The notes under the pieces: generated by a model | What the model saw: the letters and a program-made list of their open reading frames with translations, nothing else | Told to the model about the DNA's origin: nothing | Database searches by the model: none | Assembly: GCF_000455245.1 (NCBI RefSeq) | Contig: NZ_HG005167.1 | Location: 171,679 to 207,392, forward strand | Direction: 5' to 3' | DNA from: Nesterenkonia massiliensis | GTDB lineage: Bacteria; Actinomycetota; Actinomycetes; Actinomycetales; Micrococcaceae | DNA length: 35,714 bases | Made by a program: the position numbers and the translations under genes | Shown here: piece by piece, positions 1 to 8,336 of the stretch | Layout of the letters: every line of letters starts with the position of its first letter | Numbering within the stretch: position 1 is the stretch's first letter

Positions 1-827
1 TTGCCGCTGAACTCCTGGGTGACCGGAATTCCTGCTGCTTCAATCTCCTGGCTGAACTGCTCAAGACCCGTGAGCAGGTCCATGCCGTCGCGTCTTGACT
101 CGCTGATGGCGCCTTCGCTGGTCAGCAGTTCTAGGACACGACGCAGATGCTCACCGGCGCTTCGGGCATGTTCCTCGATGCGTCGCAGCTCCTCCGCGTG
201 GACGGCAGCTGCTCCGCCTGAGACAGAGCGAGCCTGGAGTCCGATAATCGTGAGGTCGTGTTCGATGCTGTCATGCAGTTCATGGGCCAACTCCCGGCGT
301 TCCCGGGCCCGCTGTCGCTGATGCTCCACGAGCTCGCGTTCGGAGCTTTCTTGCTTCAGCCGCATCTTGCGGAACGCGCGGCCCACGAGGTATGCCACGG
401 CTACTACTGCTGCCAGCGTGGAGGCGAGCACCAACTGGGTCAGCGGATCTTCCATTAACCAGGCTAAATACAGACAGAACGCCAGAACGATCCCGGCGTA
501 CACCGTTCGTACATGCCGGTGCGAATATGCTGCGGCGACTCCCACCATGATCAGTAAGAAGAGAGTCTGCTCGAGCGAGGTAAATCCGAGCAGCTCGGTG
601 GCCGCAGTCGCCACCAGGCTGCCCAGAAGCGCCCAGACAACGCCAAGCGCGAGCAGGGCCAAGCACATCATGACCAGAGCGAAGCGGAGGTAGTAATACC
701 CGCTGAGACTGTAGTCCGGATCGACCAGGGAAAAGACAAACCCCAGCATGAACCACAGTACAAAAAGCAGGGCAAGGAGCGTCAGCAGCGCACGTGGCGG
801 CTGCTGAAACTGCTGCGTTTCTGTCAC
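1..827 (-). CDS. Sensor histidine kinase, NarL/DesK class (3' end beyond window)
   Basis: Membrane sensor kinase of a two-component system; it would autophosphorylate a histidine and pass the phosphate to a NarL-type response regulator, probably encoded just outside the window. 275 codons are visible. Several hydrophobic stretches fill about residues 12-130, then a charged linker leads to a HisKA_3 dimerisation helix with the H-box ELAHELHDSIEHDL; His185 of the LHD triplet is the expected phospho-acceptor. The ATPase domain lies beyond position 1. The GTG start at 827 is preceded in frame by CCT and then the TAA stop of the secreted peptide gene, with no purine-rich Shine-Dalgarno sequence, so translation is probably coupled to that gene. 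The family call is firm. The signal sensed is unknown; the upstream peptide is a candidate by position only. Confidence 0.85.
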   Translation of the reverse strand, partial: MTETQQFQQPPRALLTLLALLFVLWFMLGFVFSLVDPDYSLSGYYYLRFALVMMCLALLALGVVWALLGSLVATAATELLGFTSLEQTLFLLIMVGVAAAYSHRHVRTVYAGIVLAFCLYLAWLMEDPLTQLVLASTLAAVVAVAYLVGRAFRKMRLKQESSERELVEHQRQRARERRELAHELHDSIEHDLTIIGLQARSVSGGAAAVHAEELRRIEEHARSAGEHLRRVLELLTSEGAISESRRDGMDLLTGLEQFSQEIEAAGIPVTQEFSG

Positions 828-830
828 AGG

Positions 831-1061
831 TTAGGGAGTGCAGAATCGCCGGTCGAAGTACCGGCAAAGCCATTCTTGCCCAAGAGTCAGAGGTTGAACG
901 GAGACGTCAGTTGCGGAGCCTGAGGTCACCGGACCAGACACAGCAGGCGGGATGATTTCACCCACGGAGGCGCTGCTGGTGGCGTGAGCCGGTCCAGCGA
1001 TCATGGCAGCTGACATGGCCAGGCCGAAGGCGGCGGCCGTGATTCTTGTGAGATTAGACAT
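831..1061 (-). CDS. Small secreted peptide with a two-cysteine C-terminal loop
   Basis: A 76-residue protein of no family I recognise. Residues 1-27 form a clear Sec signal peptide: a basic N-end, a hydrophobic core, and the cleavage motif AHA at 25-27. The mature part would be about 49 residues, Ser/Val/Pro-rich and then ending in LCRYFDRRFCTP, where Cys66 and Cys74 could close a disulfide loop around seven mostly aromatic and charged residues. The ATG at 1061 has an AGAGGGG ribosome site eight bases upstream. The stop is 3 nt before the kinase start and in the same frame, so the two are very likely one transcript. Possible roles, all inference, are a signal peptide sensed by the kinase, an accessory periplasmic or extracellular sensor part, or an antimicrobial peptide. 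The existence of the gene is well supported by signal peptide and RBS. Confidence 0.72.
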   Translation of the reverse strand: MSNLTRITAAAFGLAMSAAMIAGPAHATSSASVGEIIPPAVSGPVTSGSATDVSVQPLTLGQEWLCRYFDRRFCTP

Positions 1062-1165
1062 GGTGCGTTCCCCTCTCTATGTGCACAGGATATGCCCATT
1101 TTCCAGATCTGGGGAGAGTCTGTTCATAAATCACGAATGCCGCCCTCTCGGCTCCACGGGAACGG

Positions 1166-3286
1166 CTAGTCGGCGAACGCTTTACCGTTGACCCGCTGGC
1201 TGATTCCCTGCTGATCCAGGTAGGGCGTTATGCCACCACGGTGGAAGGGCCAGCCTGCTCCGAGAATCATGCACAGATCAACATCTTTAGGGGAAGCCAC
1301 CACCTCTTCCTCCAGCAACAGCCCGATTTCTTCCGCTAGTGCTTCTAGAACCGTTGTGCGGACTTCCTCAGTGGTCTTGGGGTCATCGCCGAAGCTCATC
1401 AGGGCCAATGTGGAGTCCTTGATGTGCTTGTGACCCTCGGCATCGGTGCTCCAGATCTCGGTGACCCCGTGATCGATCAGGGCCTGCAGATTGGCGGAGA
1501 CGTAGAACCGCTCACCAAAGGAGGAGTGCAGAGACTCCGTGACGTGCTGAGCGACAGGCAGCCCGACCATGGCCAGCAGTTCGAATGGAGTCATGGGCAG
1601 GCCTAGTGGCTTGAGCGCCTCGTCTGCGGTCCGTGCGTCGGTGCCCTCATCGAAGGTCTTCTGCACTTCTGCCATCAAACGCAGCAGCACACGGTTGACC
1701 ACGAATGCCGTGGCGTCCTTGGTGAGCACCGGGGTTTTGCGCAGCTTGGCCGCCAGAGCGAAGGCTGTGGCGATGGGCTCATCGGCTGTCTGAGACGTGC
1801 GGGCGATTTCGATCAGCGGCATCACCGCCACCGGGTTGAAGAAATGGAACCCGATGACACGCTCGGGGTGTTGGAGATCTGCCGCCATCTCGGTGACAGA
1901 AAGAGAGGAGGTGTTCGTCGCCAATACAGCATCGGAAGAAATGATCTCCTCAAGCTCGGCAAACACCTGCTTCTTGACGCCGATCTCCTCAAAGACCGCC
2001 TCAATCACAAAATCAGCATCGGCGTACACCGACTTATCAGTGCTGCCGGTGACCAGATCAGCAAGTGCAGTGGCCTGGTCCGCGCTGAGCCGGCCCTTCT
2101 TCAGCTGCTTCTGGGTCTGATCACGCACATAGTCCAGAGCCTTATCCACTCGGTCCTGGTCCAGATCCGTCAGCACCACAGGTACCTGCAGGTGCTGTGC
2201 GAAGACCAGCGCGAGCTGAGAGGCCATGAGCCCGGCACCGACGACACCTACCTTACGAATCTCGCGGGGAGCAGCCTCAGGAACACCAGCGGGCTGCTTG
2301 GCGCGCTTCTGCATCAGCTCCATGAAGGCGTAGACCACATTCTTGAACTCGTCGCTGACCAGCAGCTGTCCAAGTGCTTCTACCTCTGCCTTGCGGTCCT
2401 CGTCCCTGCTGCGGTGCCGCACCTGTTCGAAGACCTCCAGGGCGCGAAGCGGTCCTGGTGCGGTGTCGCCGGTCTTGGCGGCGACCAGGCTCCTGGCGGT
2501 CTCAATGGCTCGTTGCCAGGCCGCCTCGCCGGCGTCGTGCTCACGGTGTGTTGTGACGCGCTGGGTCAGTTCCGCATCGCCGGAAATAATCCGTGCGGCG
2601 AAATCCAGGGACTGCTGCTCAAAGGAGTCAGGGTCCAGCAGGGCATCAGCGAGGCCGATCTCGTAGGCTTCAGGGCCTTTCAGGGACCGGTTGTTGTTCA
2701 GCGGGTTCTTGAAGATGACCTCGACGGCGCGCTCGGGCCCGATCAGCCGGGGTACCCGGTAGATGCCGCCCCAGCCGGGAATGAGGCCCAGGAAAATCTC
2801 AGGCAGTCCCAGCGCCTTAGCGTCAGAGGACACGGTGCGGTAGTGAGCAGCCAGGGCGATCTCCAGCCCGCCGCCCAATGCGGTGCCGCTGATGAACGCG
2901 AAGGTCGGGACCGGAAAGTCCGCCAGCAGGTTGTAGGCCTCGTGTCCCAGGTCCGCCAGCCCGCGACCCTGATCCGGATCAGTCAGCTGCCGGGCGGAGA
3001 CGATATCAGCCCCCGCTGCCAGCACACCGGGCTTGCCGATAACGGCTAGCCCGGCGATTTCGCCGGCTTGAGCTCGCGGCAGCTGAGCGGCCACTGCTTC
3101 GCCGAACTCGATGAGCGAGCCGGGGCCCAGGGTGTTCGGACGCTTGGGGTGATCGTTATCAAGCCGGATCAGCGCCAGAGTCCCTGCGCCGTGAGGCAGA
3201 GCGACGTCTTCCACACGGCTGTGCGTGACAGTCTCGTGGGTGAACGACTCGGTCAGAGCGGTGAAGCGGGAGAAATCAGAGGTCAT
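1166..3286 (-). CDS. fadJ: Fatty acid oxidation multifunctional enzyme (enoyl-CoA hydratase / 3-hydroxyacyl-CoA dehydrogenase)
   Basis: The alpha subunit of the beta-oxidation complex: it hydrates trans-2-enoyl-CoA and oxidises the L-3-hydroxyacyl-CoA with NAD. At 706 residues it has the normal length. The N-terminal crotonase domain (about 15-300) shows GTALGGGLEIALA and GLPEIFLGLIPGWGG, each with the expected catalytic Glu. The dehydrogenase domain has the Rossmann motif VGVVGAGLMAS near 345, then NTSSLSV and the catalytic His in GFHFFNP. A C-terminal 3HCDH helical domain follows. The ATG is preceded by TAGGAG at 7 nt spacing. It follows RNase D on the same strand with an 83-bp gap. The beta-subunit thiolase that often accompanies this gene is not adjacent. 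fadB and fadJ cannot be told apart from sequence alone. Confidence 0.93.
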   Translation of the reverse strand: MTSDFSRFTALTESFTHETVTHSRVEDVALPHGAGTLALIRLDNDHPKRPNTLGPGSLIEFGEAVAAQLPRAQAGEIAGLAVIGKPGVLAAGADIVSARQLTDPDQGRGLADLGHEAYNLLADFPVPTFAFISGTALGGGLEIALAAHYRTVSSDAKALGLPEIFLGLIPGWGGIYRVPRLIGPERAVEVIFKNPLNNNRSLKGPEAYEIGLADALLDPDSFEQQSLDFAARIISGDAELTQRVTTHREHDAGEAAWQRAIETARSLVAAKTGDTAPGPLRALEVFEQVRHRSRDEDRKAEVEALGQLLVSDEFKNVVYAFMELMQKRAKQPAGVPEAAPREIRKVGVVGAGLMASQLALVFAQHLQVPVVLTDLDQDRVDKALDYVRDQTQKQLKKGRLSADQATALADLVTGSTDKSVYADADFVIEAVFEEIGVKKQVFAELEEIISSDAVLATNTSSLSVTEMAADLQHPERVIGFHFFNPVAVMPLIEIARTSQTADEPIATAFALAAKLRKTPVLTKDATAFVVNRVLLRLMAEVQKTFDEGTDARTADEALKPLGLPMTPFELLAMVGLPVAQHVTESLHSSFGERFYVSANLQALIDHGVTEIWSTDAEGHKHIKDSTLALMSFGDDPKTTEEVRTTVLEALAEEIGLLLEEEVVASPKDVDLCMILGAGWPFHRGGITPYLDQQGISQRVNGKAFAD

Positions 3287-3369
3287 CAGTGGCTCCTAGC
3301 AGTACCGGGGAGGAAATGCGTCTTGCGTCACACTCTACCGGTGAGTAACCCCGGCGTGCCACCTGTGAT

Positions 3370-4605
3370 TCAGAGATTCTCCAGCGGCTCTGGGTCCAGC
3401 ATGGCGACAGTAATGATCGCGGCGCACTGCTCTACCTGCCATTGTCTCGCGCCGTGCTCGCGCAAAGCGGCGCTGACCGAATCGAGATCCAGCTGCGGCG
3501 GGGGAGTCCAGCACAGCTGTTTCAGTACTGCCGGGGCCAACAGGGTCTCCGGCATGAGCTGAAGCTGCTCAGCTCGGCGGGCGAGCCGATCCTTAGCCGT
3601 GCGGAACTGTCTGAAGGCCTCAGGATTACGGTCCTTCCAGGTCCGCGGCGGTGGGGGAGCACCCGTGGAGCGGGGCTTGCCCGGCAGATCCTCGGTCTTC
3701 ATGCCCGCCTGGACTGCGCGCAGCCAGCGGGGGCCTTCCCTCTTTGCGGCCCGACCATGGAACCCCGGTACCGACAACAGCTGTGGAACTGTGCGCGGCT
3801 GGGCCTCGGCGGCGGCTACTAGGGCTGAATCGGGCAAGAGATGCCCCGGGGCTAGGTCCTTCTTCTGCGCCAGGGCGTCGCGAGCGCGCCACAGTTCGCG
3901 TAACACCGCTAGCTTGCGCGGGGACTTCAGCTTATTGATGCCGGTGGTCTTGCGCCAGCGCTCAGCGTAGGGCACCAGTGTCGGCTTATGGTTGCGCAGG
4001 TACTCAAACTCCTCGACCGCCCACTCAGTCTTGCCCTGTTCGGCGAGCAGTGCGCTGAGCTTCTCCTGCAGCGGTACCAGCAGCTCCACGTCCAACGCGG
4101 CATAGCGCAGCCAGTCTTGCGGCAGTGGGCGCTTGGACCAGTCGGCCGCTGAATGTTCCTTGGCCAGACGGACTCCCAGCAGGTGTTCGACGACGGCGCC
4201 CAGACCTACGCGCGGCAGCCCTGTCATCCTTGCCGCGAGCTCGGTGTCGAAGAGCTGATGCGGGTGCATTCCCAGCTCTGCCAGACATGGCAGGTCCTGG
4301 CTGGCCGCGTGAAGAATCCATTCGGCTGAGCCCAGAGCCTCTTGAATGGGCAGCAGGCTATTGAACGCCTCTGGATCAATCAGCCAGATTCCGGATCCCT
4401 CGCGTTTGAGCTGCACCAGGAATGCTCGCTGACCATAACGGAATCCAGAGGCTCGTTCGGCATCTACGGCCACGGGGCCGGTACCTTGGGCAAGCGACTG
4501 CGCAGCGCGCTGGAGGCCACGCTCAGTGTCAATGACCGCAGGGATCCCCTCGGCCGGTTCAGTCAGCAGCGGAAGGTCTTGTGCATCATCAGTTGAGTCG
4601 GTCAT
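3370..4605 (-). CDS. rnd: Ribonuclease D with HRDC domain
   Basis: A 3'-to-5' exoribonuclease of the DEDDy family, acting in tRNA and stable RNA 3'-end trimming; 411 residues. Exo I is visible as VAVDAERASGFRY (Asp and Glu metal ligands), Exo II around HAASQDLPCL with DTELAARMTG downstream, and Exo III as YAALDVELL with its Tyr and Asp. An HRDC nucleic-acid-binding domain follows at about 220-300 (ELWRARDALAQ), and there is a further C-terminal helical part, as is usual in actinobacterial members. The ATG at 4605 lies 6 nt after the DUF3000 stop, with a GGAGAA sequence inside the end of that gene, so the two form a tightly coupled operon. Confidence 0.92.
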   Translation of the reverse strand: MTDSTDDAQDLPLLTEPAEGIPAVIDTERGLQRAAQSLAQGTGPVAVDAERASGFRYGQRAFLVQLKREGSGIWLIDPEAFNSLLPIQEALGSAEWILHAASQDLPCLAELGMHPHQLFDTELAARMTGLPRVGLGAVVEHLLGVRLAKEHSAADWSKRPLPQDWLRYAALDVELLVPLQEKLSALLAEQGKTEWAVEEFEYLRNHKPTLVPYAERWRKTTGINKLKSPRKLAVLRELWRARDALAQKKDLAPGHLLPDSALVAAAEAQPRTVPQLLSVPGFHGRAAKREGPRWLRAVQAGMKTEDLPGKPRSTGAPPPPRTWKDRNPEAFRQFRTAKDRLARRAEQLQLMPETLLAPAVLKQLCWTPPPQLDLDSVSAALREHGARQWQVEQCAAIITVAMLDPEPLENL

Positions 4606-4611
4606 CTCTTC

Positions 4612-5301
4612 TCAGCTTCTCCTGACGTGGGGAAGCGCGAGCACGCCGTCGGGCAGTGGTGGAAGTCCAGCGAAGGAGCAGACCATATCCGCCCAGGCCT
4701 CAAGGTGGGACCCGAAGTGGGTGCCTTTCGGGGTCCAGGAGGCACGCAGCTCCACATCACTACTGGCCACTCTGGTTTGCAGCGATCCGAAAGACTCTGA
4801 CAGGATCCGGGTGGCTGTCCCGCCGGCGCGACTGTAGCTCACACCATGCTGTGCCAGCGAGTCGCAGAGCCAGGTCCAGGCGACTGAGGCCAGCAGCGGG
4901 TCATTGCCCATCTCCGGCTCGAGTTCAGCGCGAATGTAGATCACCACGCGGAAATCACCGTCCCAGGTCTGCTGTCCCTGAGGATCATGCAGAAGGATGA
5001 ACCGGCCGGTGGCGAGAATCTCATCCTCATTTGCTGTGGGGCGTAGGCGTGTGACGGGATGCGCCCCTGCGGCGCTGACACCGGGGGCCTGGATCTCAGC
5101 GCGAAGCGCCACTGCATAAGGAGCGAGCTTGGCCGGGGCCGGAACCTCTTCGACAAGGGCTTCGGTGCGCGGAACAGCAGCGCGCAGCTCACGCAGAGCC
5201 GCACGGAAACTCTGCGGCAGTCCCTCGACTCCCGGAGCGCGCACATGCGTACCCTGCGGTGAGGGATTGGCAGCGCTGCCCAGGGGGCCGAAAACGGTCA
5301 C
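4612..5301 (-). CDS. DUF3000 domain protein
   Basis: An actinobacteria-restricted protein of unknown function, 229 residues from a GTG start at 5301. The core (about residues 28-225) contains LPQSFRAALRELRAA, a run APYAVALRAEI, GRFILLHDPQGQQTWDGDFR and a long C-terminal part ending HFGSHLEAWADMVCSFAGLPPLP; I recognise these as DUF3000. It has no signal peptide or membrane segment. It sits immediately upstream of RNase D, an arrangement I recall from other actinobacteria, which hints at an RNA-related role without showing one. The first 20-25 residues are low-complexity and the start could lie further in; the GTG has only a weak AGG upstream. Confidence 0.82.
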   Translation of the reverse strand: MTVFGPLGSAANPSPQGTHVRAPGVEGLPQSFRAALRELRAAVPRTEALVEEVPAPAKLAPYAVALRAEIQAPGVSAAGAHPVTRLRPTANEDEILATGRFILLHDPQGQQTWDGDFRVVIYIRAELEPEMGNDPLLASVAWTWLCDSLAQHGVSYSRAGGTATRILSESFGSLQTRVASSDVELRASWTPKGTHFGSHLEAWADMVCSFAGLPPLPDGVLALPHVRRS

Positions 5302-5371
5302 GCCAATAGCCTAGGAAGGCAAGCGCCTGCTTACGCTTAAGGCACGCCGATCTGCCCAGAGATAGTTGCCC

Positions 5372-6430
5372 TTAACCAGCGGCGACGGCCACTAGCGCAT
5401 CTAACTGCGCATCAGTGGTCTGCCAGTTGCACATCAGCCGCAGCACCGCGTTCCCTGAGGGGGCGGTATCCCACACATGAGCCAGATAGGCGCTCTGGAT
5501 CCTGGCGGCCATCTCCTGCGGCACCTCCGGGAAGACCGCGTTGACCACGGTGGAGCCGGTGATGTTCACACCCTCAAGCGTGGCCAGTGCCTGACCCAGT
5601 TTGGCTGCCTGGGCATTGGCATGTTCGGCGTTCTTGCGCCATAGCTCGGTGCCGAACAGCTCCACCAGCTGGGCAGAGAGGAACCGCTGCTTGCTGGCCA
5701 GCTGCATCGAGAACTTACGGATGAACTCGGTGCCGCGTGCGCGGTCGGGGTTGATCACCACCACGGCCTCTGCTGCCAGTGCCCCGTTCTTGGTGGCGCC
5801 AAGGGAAAGCACGTCGGCACCGATTTCTGAGGTGATCCCGGCCAAGCTGGTGCCCAGTGCAGCGGCAGCGTTGGAGATGCGCGCGCCGTCGATGTGCACT
5901 CCCAGTCCGTGAGAATGCGCTGTCTCAGCCAGTTCAGCCAGTTCATCCCGGGAGTAGAGGGTGCCCAGCTCCGTGGACTGGGTAATGGTCACAGCCTGTG
6001 GCTGCGCGGCGTGCACGAAGCCCAGAGCCGAGAGCTCTGCGGTGATATCGGCAGGCCGCAACTTGCCGTCGACAGTGGGCCGGGGCAGCAGTTTAAGGGC
6101 GCCGACACGTTCGGGTGCCGCCCCTTCATCGTTATTGACGTGCGCCTGCATGGAGCAGATGGTCGCACCCCAACGATCCAGCAGTCCTTGGAGGCCCACC
6201 ACATTGGCTCCGGTGCCGTTGAACACCGGGTAGATCTCAGCCTGTGCACCGAACTCGCTCTTGGCCCAGTCGGTGAGTGCAGAAGTCTGCAGATCTCCGC
6301 CGTAGGGAAGCGCTGCCGCGGTATTGGCCTCGGTCAGTGCCTGGAGGATCTCCGGACTGACTCCGGCGACATTATCTGAGGCGAACGAGGCATCCAGCTG
6401 CTCAGTAGCTCCTACTGGCTGTTTGCCCAA
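5372..6430 (-). CDS. ltaE: Low-specificity L-threonine aldolase
   Basis: A PLP enzyme that splits threonine or allo-threonine into glycine and acetaldehyde. Visible features are SFASDNVAGVSPEILQAL at the N-terminus, PYGGD, the FNGTGANVVGLQGLL stretch, HIDGARISNAAAALG (the PLP-contacting Asp) and LSLGATKNGA with the Schiff-base Lys. The frame stays open upstream to 6604, but that part overlaps msrB and does not resemble the family. I place the start at TTG 6430-6428, one base after the msrB stop (TGA-A-TTG), with GGAAGCGAGG upstream. This gives 352 residues, close to the family norm, and implies translational coupling. A slightly later CTG near residue 11 is possible. The enzyme call is firm and the start moderately so. 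Confidence 0.9.
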   Translation of the reverse strand: MGKQPVGATEQLDASFASDNVAGVSPEILQALTEANTAAALPYGGDLQTSALTDWAKSEFGAQAEIYPVFNGTGANVVGLQGLLDRWGATICSMQAHVNNDEGAAPERVGALKLLPRPTVDGKLRPADITAELSALGFVHAAQPQAVTITQSTELGTLYSRDELAELAETAHSHGLGVHIDGARISNAAAALGTSLAGITSEIGADVLSLGATKNGALAAEAVVVINPDRARGTEFIRKFSMQLASKQRFLSAQLVELFGTELWRKNAEHANAQAAKLGQALATLEGVNITGSTVVNAVFPEVPQEMAARIQSAYLAHVWDTAPSGNAVLRLMCNWQTTDAQLDALVAVAAG

Positions 6431-6431
6431 T

Positions 6432-6836
6432 TCAGGCCTCGCTTCCGGCGTCGCCGGTCTGCTCGAACCGCATGGAAATGGAGTTGATGCAGTACCGCAG
6501 GTCGGTGGGAGTGTCGAAACCCTCACCTTCGAAGACATGACCCAGATGGGAGTCACATGTTCCGCAGCGGACTTCAATGCGCTGCATTCCCAGCGACTCG
6601 TCACGGATGTAGGTCACATTTGAGCCCTCAGCGGGCTGGTAGAAGCTGGGCCAACCGCAGCGGGAGTCAAACTTGGTCTCCGAGCGGAAAAGCTCTGCAC
6701 CGCAGGCCCTGCAGAAATACACGCCGGTGTCCTTGATGTCCCAGTATTCACCGGTGTAGGGCCGCTCAGTCGCGCCTTGTCTGAGTACTTTGTATTCGGC
6801 ATCGGAGAGTTTCTCGCGCCACGGATCGTCACTCAT
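6432..6836 (-). CDS. msrB: Peptide-methionine (R)-S-oxide reductase MsrB
   Basis: Reduces the R epimer of methionine sulfoxide in proteins. At 134 residues it has the full family length. Zinc-binding CxxC pairs are visible in CRACG and CGTCDSHLGHVF. RCGWPSFYQP is the substrate-binding signature, and YCINSISMRF holds the catalytic Cys near the C-terminus. The start ATG at 6836 lies just upstream of, and diverging from, the alpha/beta hydrolase region. The gene is co-transcribed with ltaE, whose start is one base from its stop. The partner for the S epimer, msrA, is at 15169-15789. Confidence 0.96.
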   Translation of the reverse strand: MSDDPWREKLSDAEYKVLRQGATERPYTGEYWDIKDTGVYFCRACGAELFRSETKFDSRCGWPSFYQPAEGSNVTYIRDESLGMQRIEVRCGTCDSHLGHVFEGEGFDTPTDLRYCINSISMRFEQTGDAGSEA

Positions 6837-6909
6837 GTTTCTATCTCACCACGACAAGGCCTGCGCACGTAAGCTGGACCTAAGCAACAGGCCCTGCGAG
6901 CAGGTGGTG

Positions 6910-8271
6910 ATGCAGTTGAACAGAAGTCTCCGGCGAACCCTCAAAAGATCAGCTGATCAGGGGCAATGGGCGCAGCTGCGCAGCGGGCGTCAGGCCCGTG
7001 CAATGCTGCGTCGGCTGCGAGGGCAGGAATCCGAACCCACACCCTGGGTGCGGGCAACAGCGCTCGGGGCCGGCACCGGCATTGCTGCTGGTATGACCCT
7101 CACTGCCTTGGCTTCCGCAGTGGCCGGCTATTTTGCTCGCGTGGTGGTCACCCCGGTGAAGGAACGCGTAGAGGATCTGGAGATCCTCGCAGTGGTCAGC
7201 GGCCCCCGGGGTGACGAAGTCATTCTGCCCGCCACCCCTGAAACGGTGGTGGACGGGGTCTATGGACTGTACTTCCATGGTGGCAAGGCTTTCGCCCGAG
7301 TGGGTGAGATTACCTCCTTCACTCCGCGCGATGGCACGATTGCGCGTCGAGTTGAGGCGGTCGAGGGCGGTGATCTGCGCCGTGCGGTGCGGGGATGGTG
7401 GTCATCGGTGGCCTATCAGACCCCAGAGGCTGCGGGTTTTAGCGCCGAGGATGTGGTCATTGACCTGCCGGGAGGGCCAGCACCGGCCTGGTATGTTCCC
7501 GCTGCCCATGACAGCACTGGGCCCCTGGCCGGGCGCGGTATCTGGGCAATCATGGTGCACGGACGGGGCGGCAGTCGCACCGAAGGAATCAAAGCGCTGC
7601 CAGCGACGCACAGTTTGGGAATTGATTCGCTGCTGCTCTCCTATCGCAACGATGGCGAGGCACCGGCTGCGCCGGATGGCCGCTACGGCCTGGGGGTGAC
7701 CGAATGGGAGGACATCGAGGTTGGAATTCAGTATGCCCTGGACCATGGGGCCCAGCAGGTAGTGCTTTTCGGCTGGTCCATGGGCGGGGCCATCTGCCTG
7801 CAGACGACCGACCGTTCACCACTGGCTGCTTATGTGCGTGGGCTGGTGCTCACCGGACCGGTGATCGACTGGATTGACGTCCTGGCGTACCAGGCACGCG
7901 CGCTGAAGATCCCTGAGCCAGTAGGTCGGCTCACCCGCTGGTTCATTTCGAATAAGGCCGGCCGTCGAGTCACCGGGTTGGCCTCACCGGTGGACCTGCG
8001 GATTCTGAATTGGATTGACCGGGCAGACCAATTGCATGTGCGCACATTGATCCTGCATAGCCGTGATGACGACGTCGTGCCCTACGGCCCCAGCCGTGAC
8101 CTCGCCCAGCGCAACCAGATGGTCTCCTTTGTGCCTTTCGCCAGTGCAAAGCACGTCAAGGAGTGGAACCACAGTCCGCTGCGTTGGGAACGTCACGTCA
8201 CGAGCTGGCTCACCGACCTCTTTAACCAGCCCGAACCTGGACAGAGCAGCGACGCCGATCCCGGAGCCTGA
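6910..8271 (+). CDS. Alpha/beta hydrolase with N-terminal membrane anchor
   Basis: A serine hydrolase of unknown substrate, 453 residues from the ATG at 6910. A basic N-terminus is followed by one hydrophobic segment (about 48-72, ATALGAGTGIAAGMTLTALA), suggesting a membrane anchor with the catalytic domain attached. A beta-rich middle part precedes the hydrolase fold (about 205-435): oxyanion-type motif VHGRGGSRTEG, nucleophile elbow GWSMGGA, acid HSRDDDVVP, and a late His in SAKHVKEWNH. The frame is open upstream to 6790 but would overlap msrB. GTG codons lie at 6904 and 6907, so the exact start is uncertain by a few residues. A long hairpin follows 8 nt after the stop. Confidence 0.82.
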   Translation: MQLNRSLRRTLKRSADQGQWAQLRSGRQARAMLRRLRGQESEPTPWVRATALGAGTGIAAGMTLTALASAVAGYFARVVVTPVKERVEDLEILAVVSGPRGDEVILPATPETVVDGVYGLYFHGGKAFARVGEITSFTPRDGTIARRVEAVEGGDLRRAVRGWWSSVAYQTPEAAGFSAEDVVIDLPGGPAPAWYVPAAHDSTGPLAGRGIWAIMVHGRGGSRTEGIKALPATHSLGIDSLLLSYRNDGEAPAAPDGRYGLGVTEWEDIEVGIQYALDHGAQQVVLFGWSMGGAICLQTTDRSPLAAYVRGLVLTGPVIDWIDVLAYQARALKIPEPVGRLTRWFISNKAGRRVTGLASPVDLRILNWIDRADQLHVRTLILHSRDDDVVPYGPSRDLAQRNQMVSFVPFASAKHVKEWNHSPLRWERHVTSWLTDLFNQPEPGQSSDADPGA

Positions 8272-8278
8272 ACCCTTC

Positions 8279-8335
8279 GTCAAGAAACTGTAGGAATGAC
8301 CCCCATTCGGGGGATAGTTCCTACAGTTTCTTGAC
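8279..8335. terminator. Long perfect hairpin between convergent genes
   Basis: An 18-bp perfect inverted repeat: GTCAAGAAACTGTAGGAA at 8279-8296 pairs with 8318-8335. Inside it a second stem pairs CCCCC (8300-8304) with GGGGG (8309-8313) around ATTC. It lies between the hydrolase stop (8271) and the sufE stop (8337), so it probably serves both directions. It is longer than an ordinary terminator and has no T-tract, so a small mobile palindrome is an alternative. Confidence 0.75.
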
Positions 8336-8336
8336 G

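Noticed and set aside
280-873. A 197-residue minus-strand reading frame over the kinase gene
   Set aside because: It is out of frame with the histidine kinase, whose H-box and membrane spans clearly fit the frame starting at 827.
1844-3049. A 401-residue plus-strand reading frame
   Set aside because: It is the antisense of the fadJ-type gene, with no motifs and no ribosome site.
6431-6604. N-terminal extension of threonine aldolase up to an ATG at 6604
   Set aside because: This part lies within msrB and bears no likeness to the aldolase family; the TTG at 6430 gives normal length.
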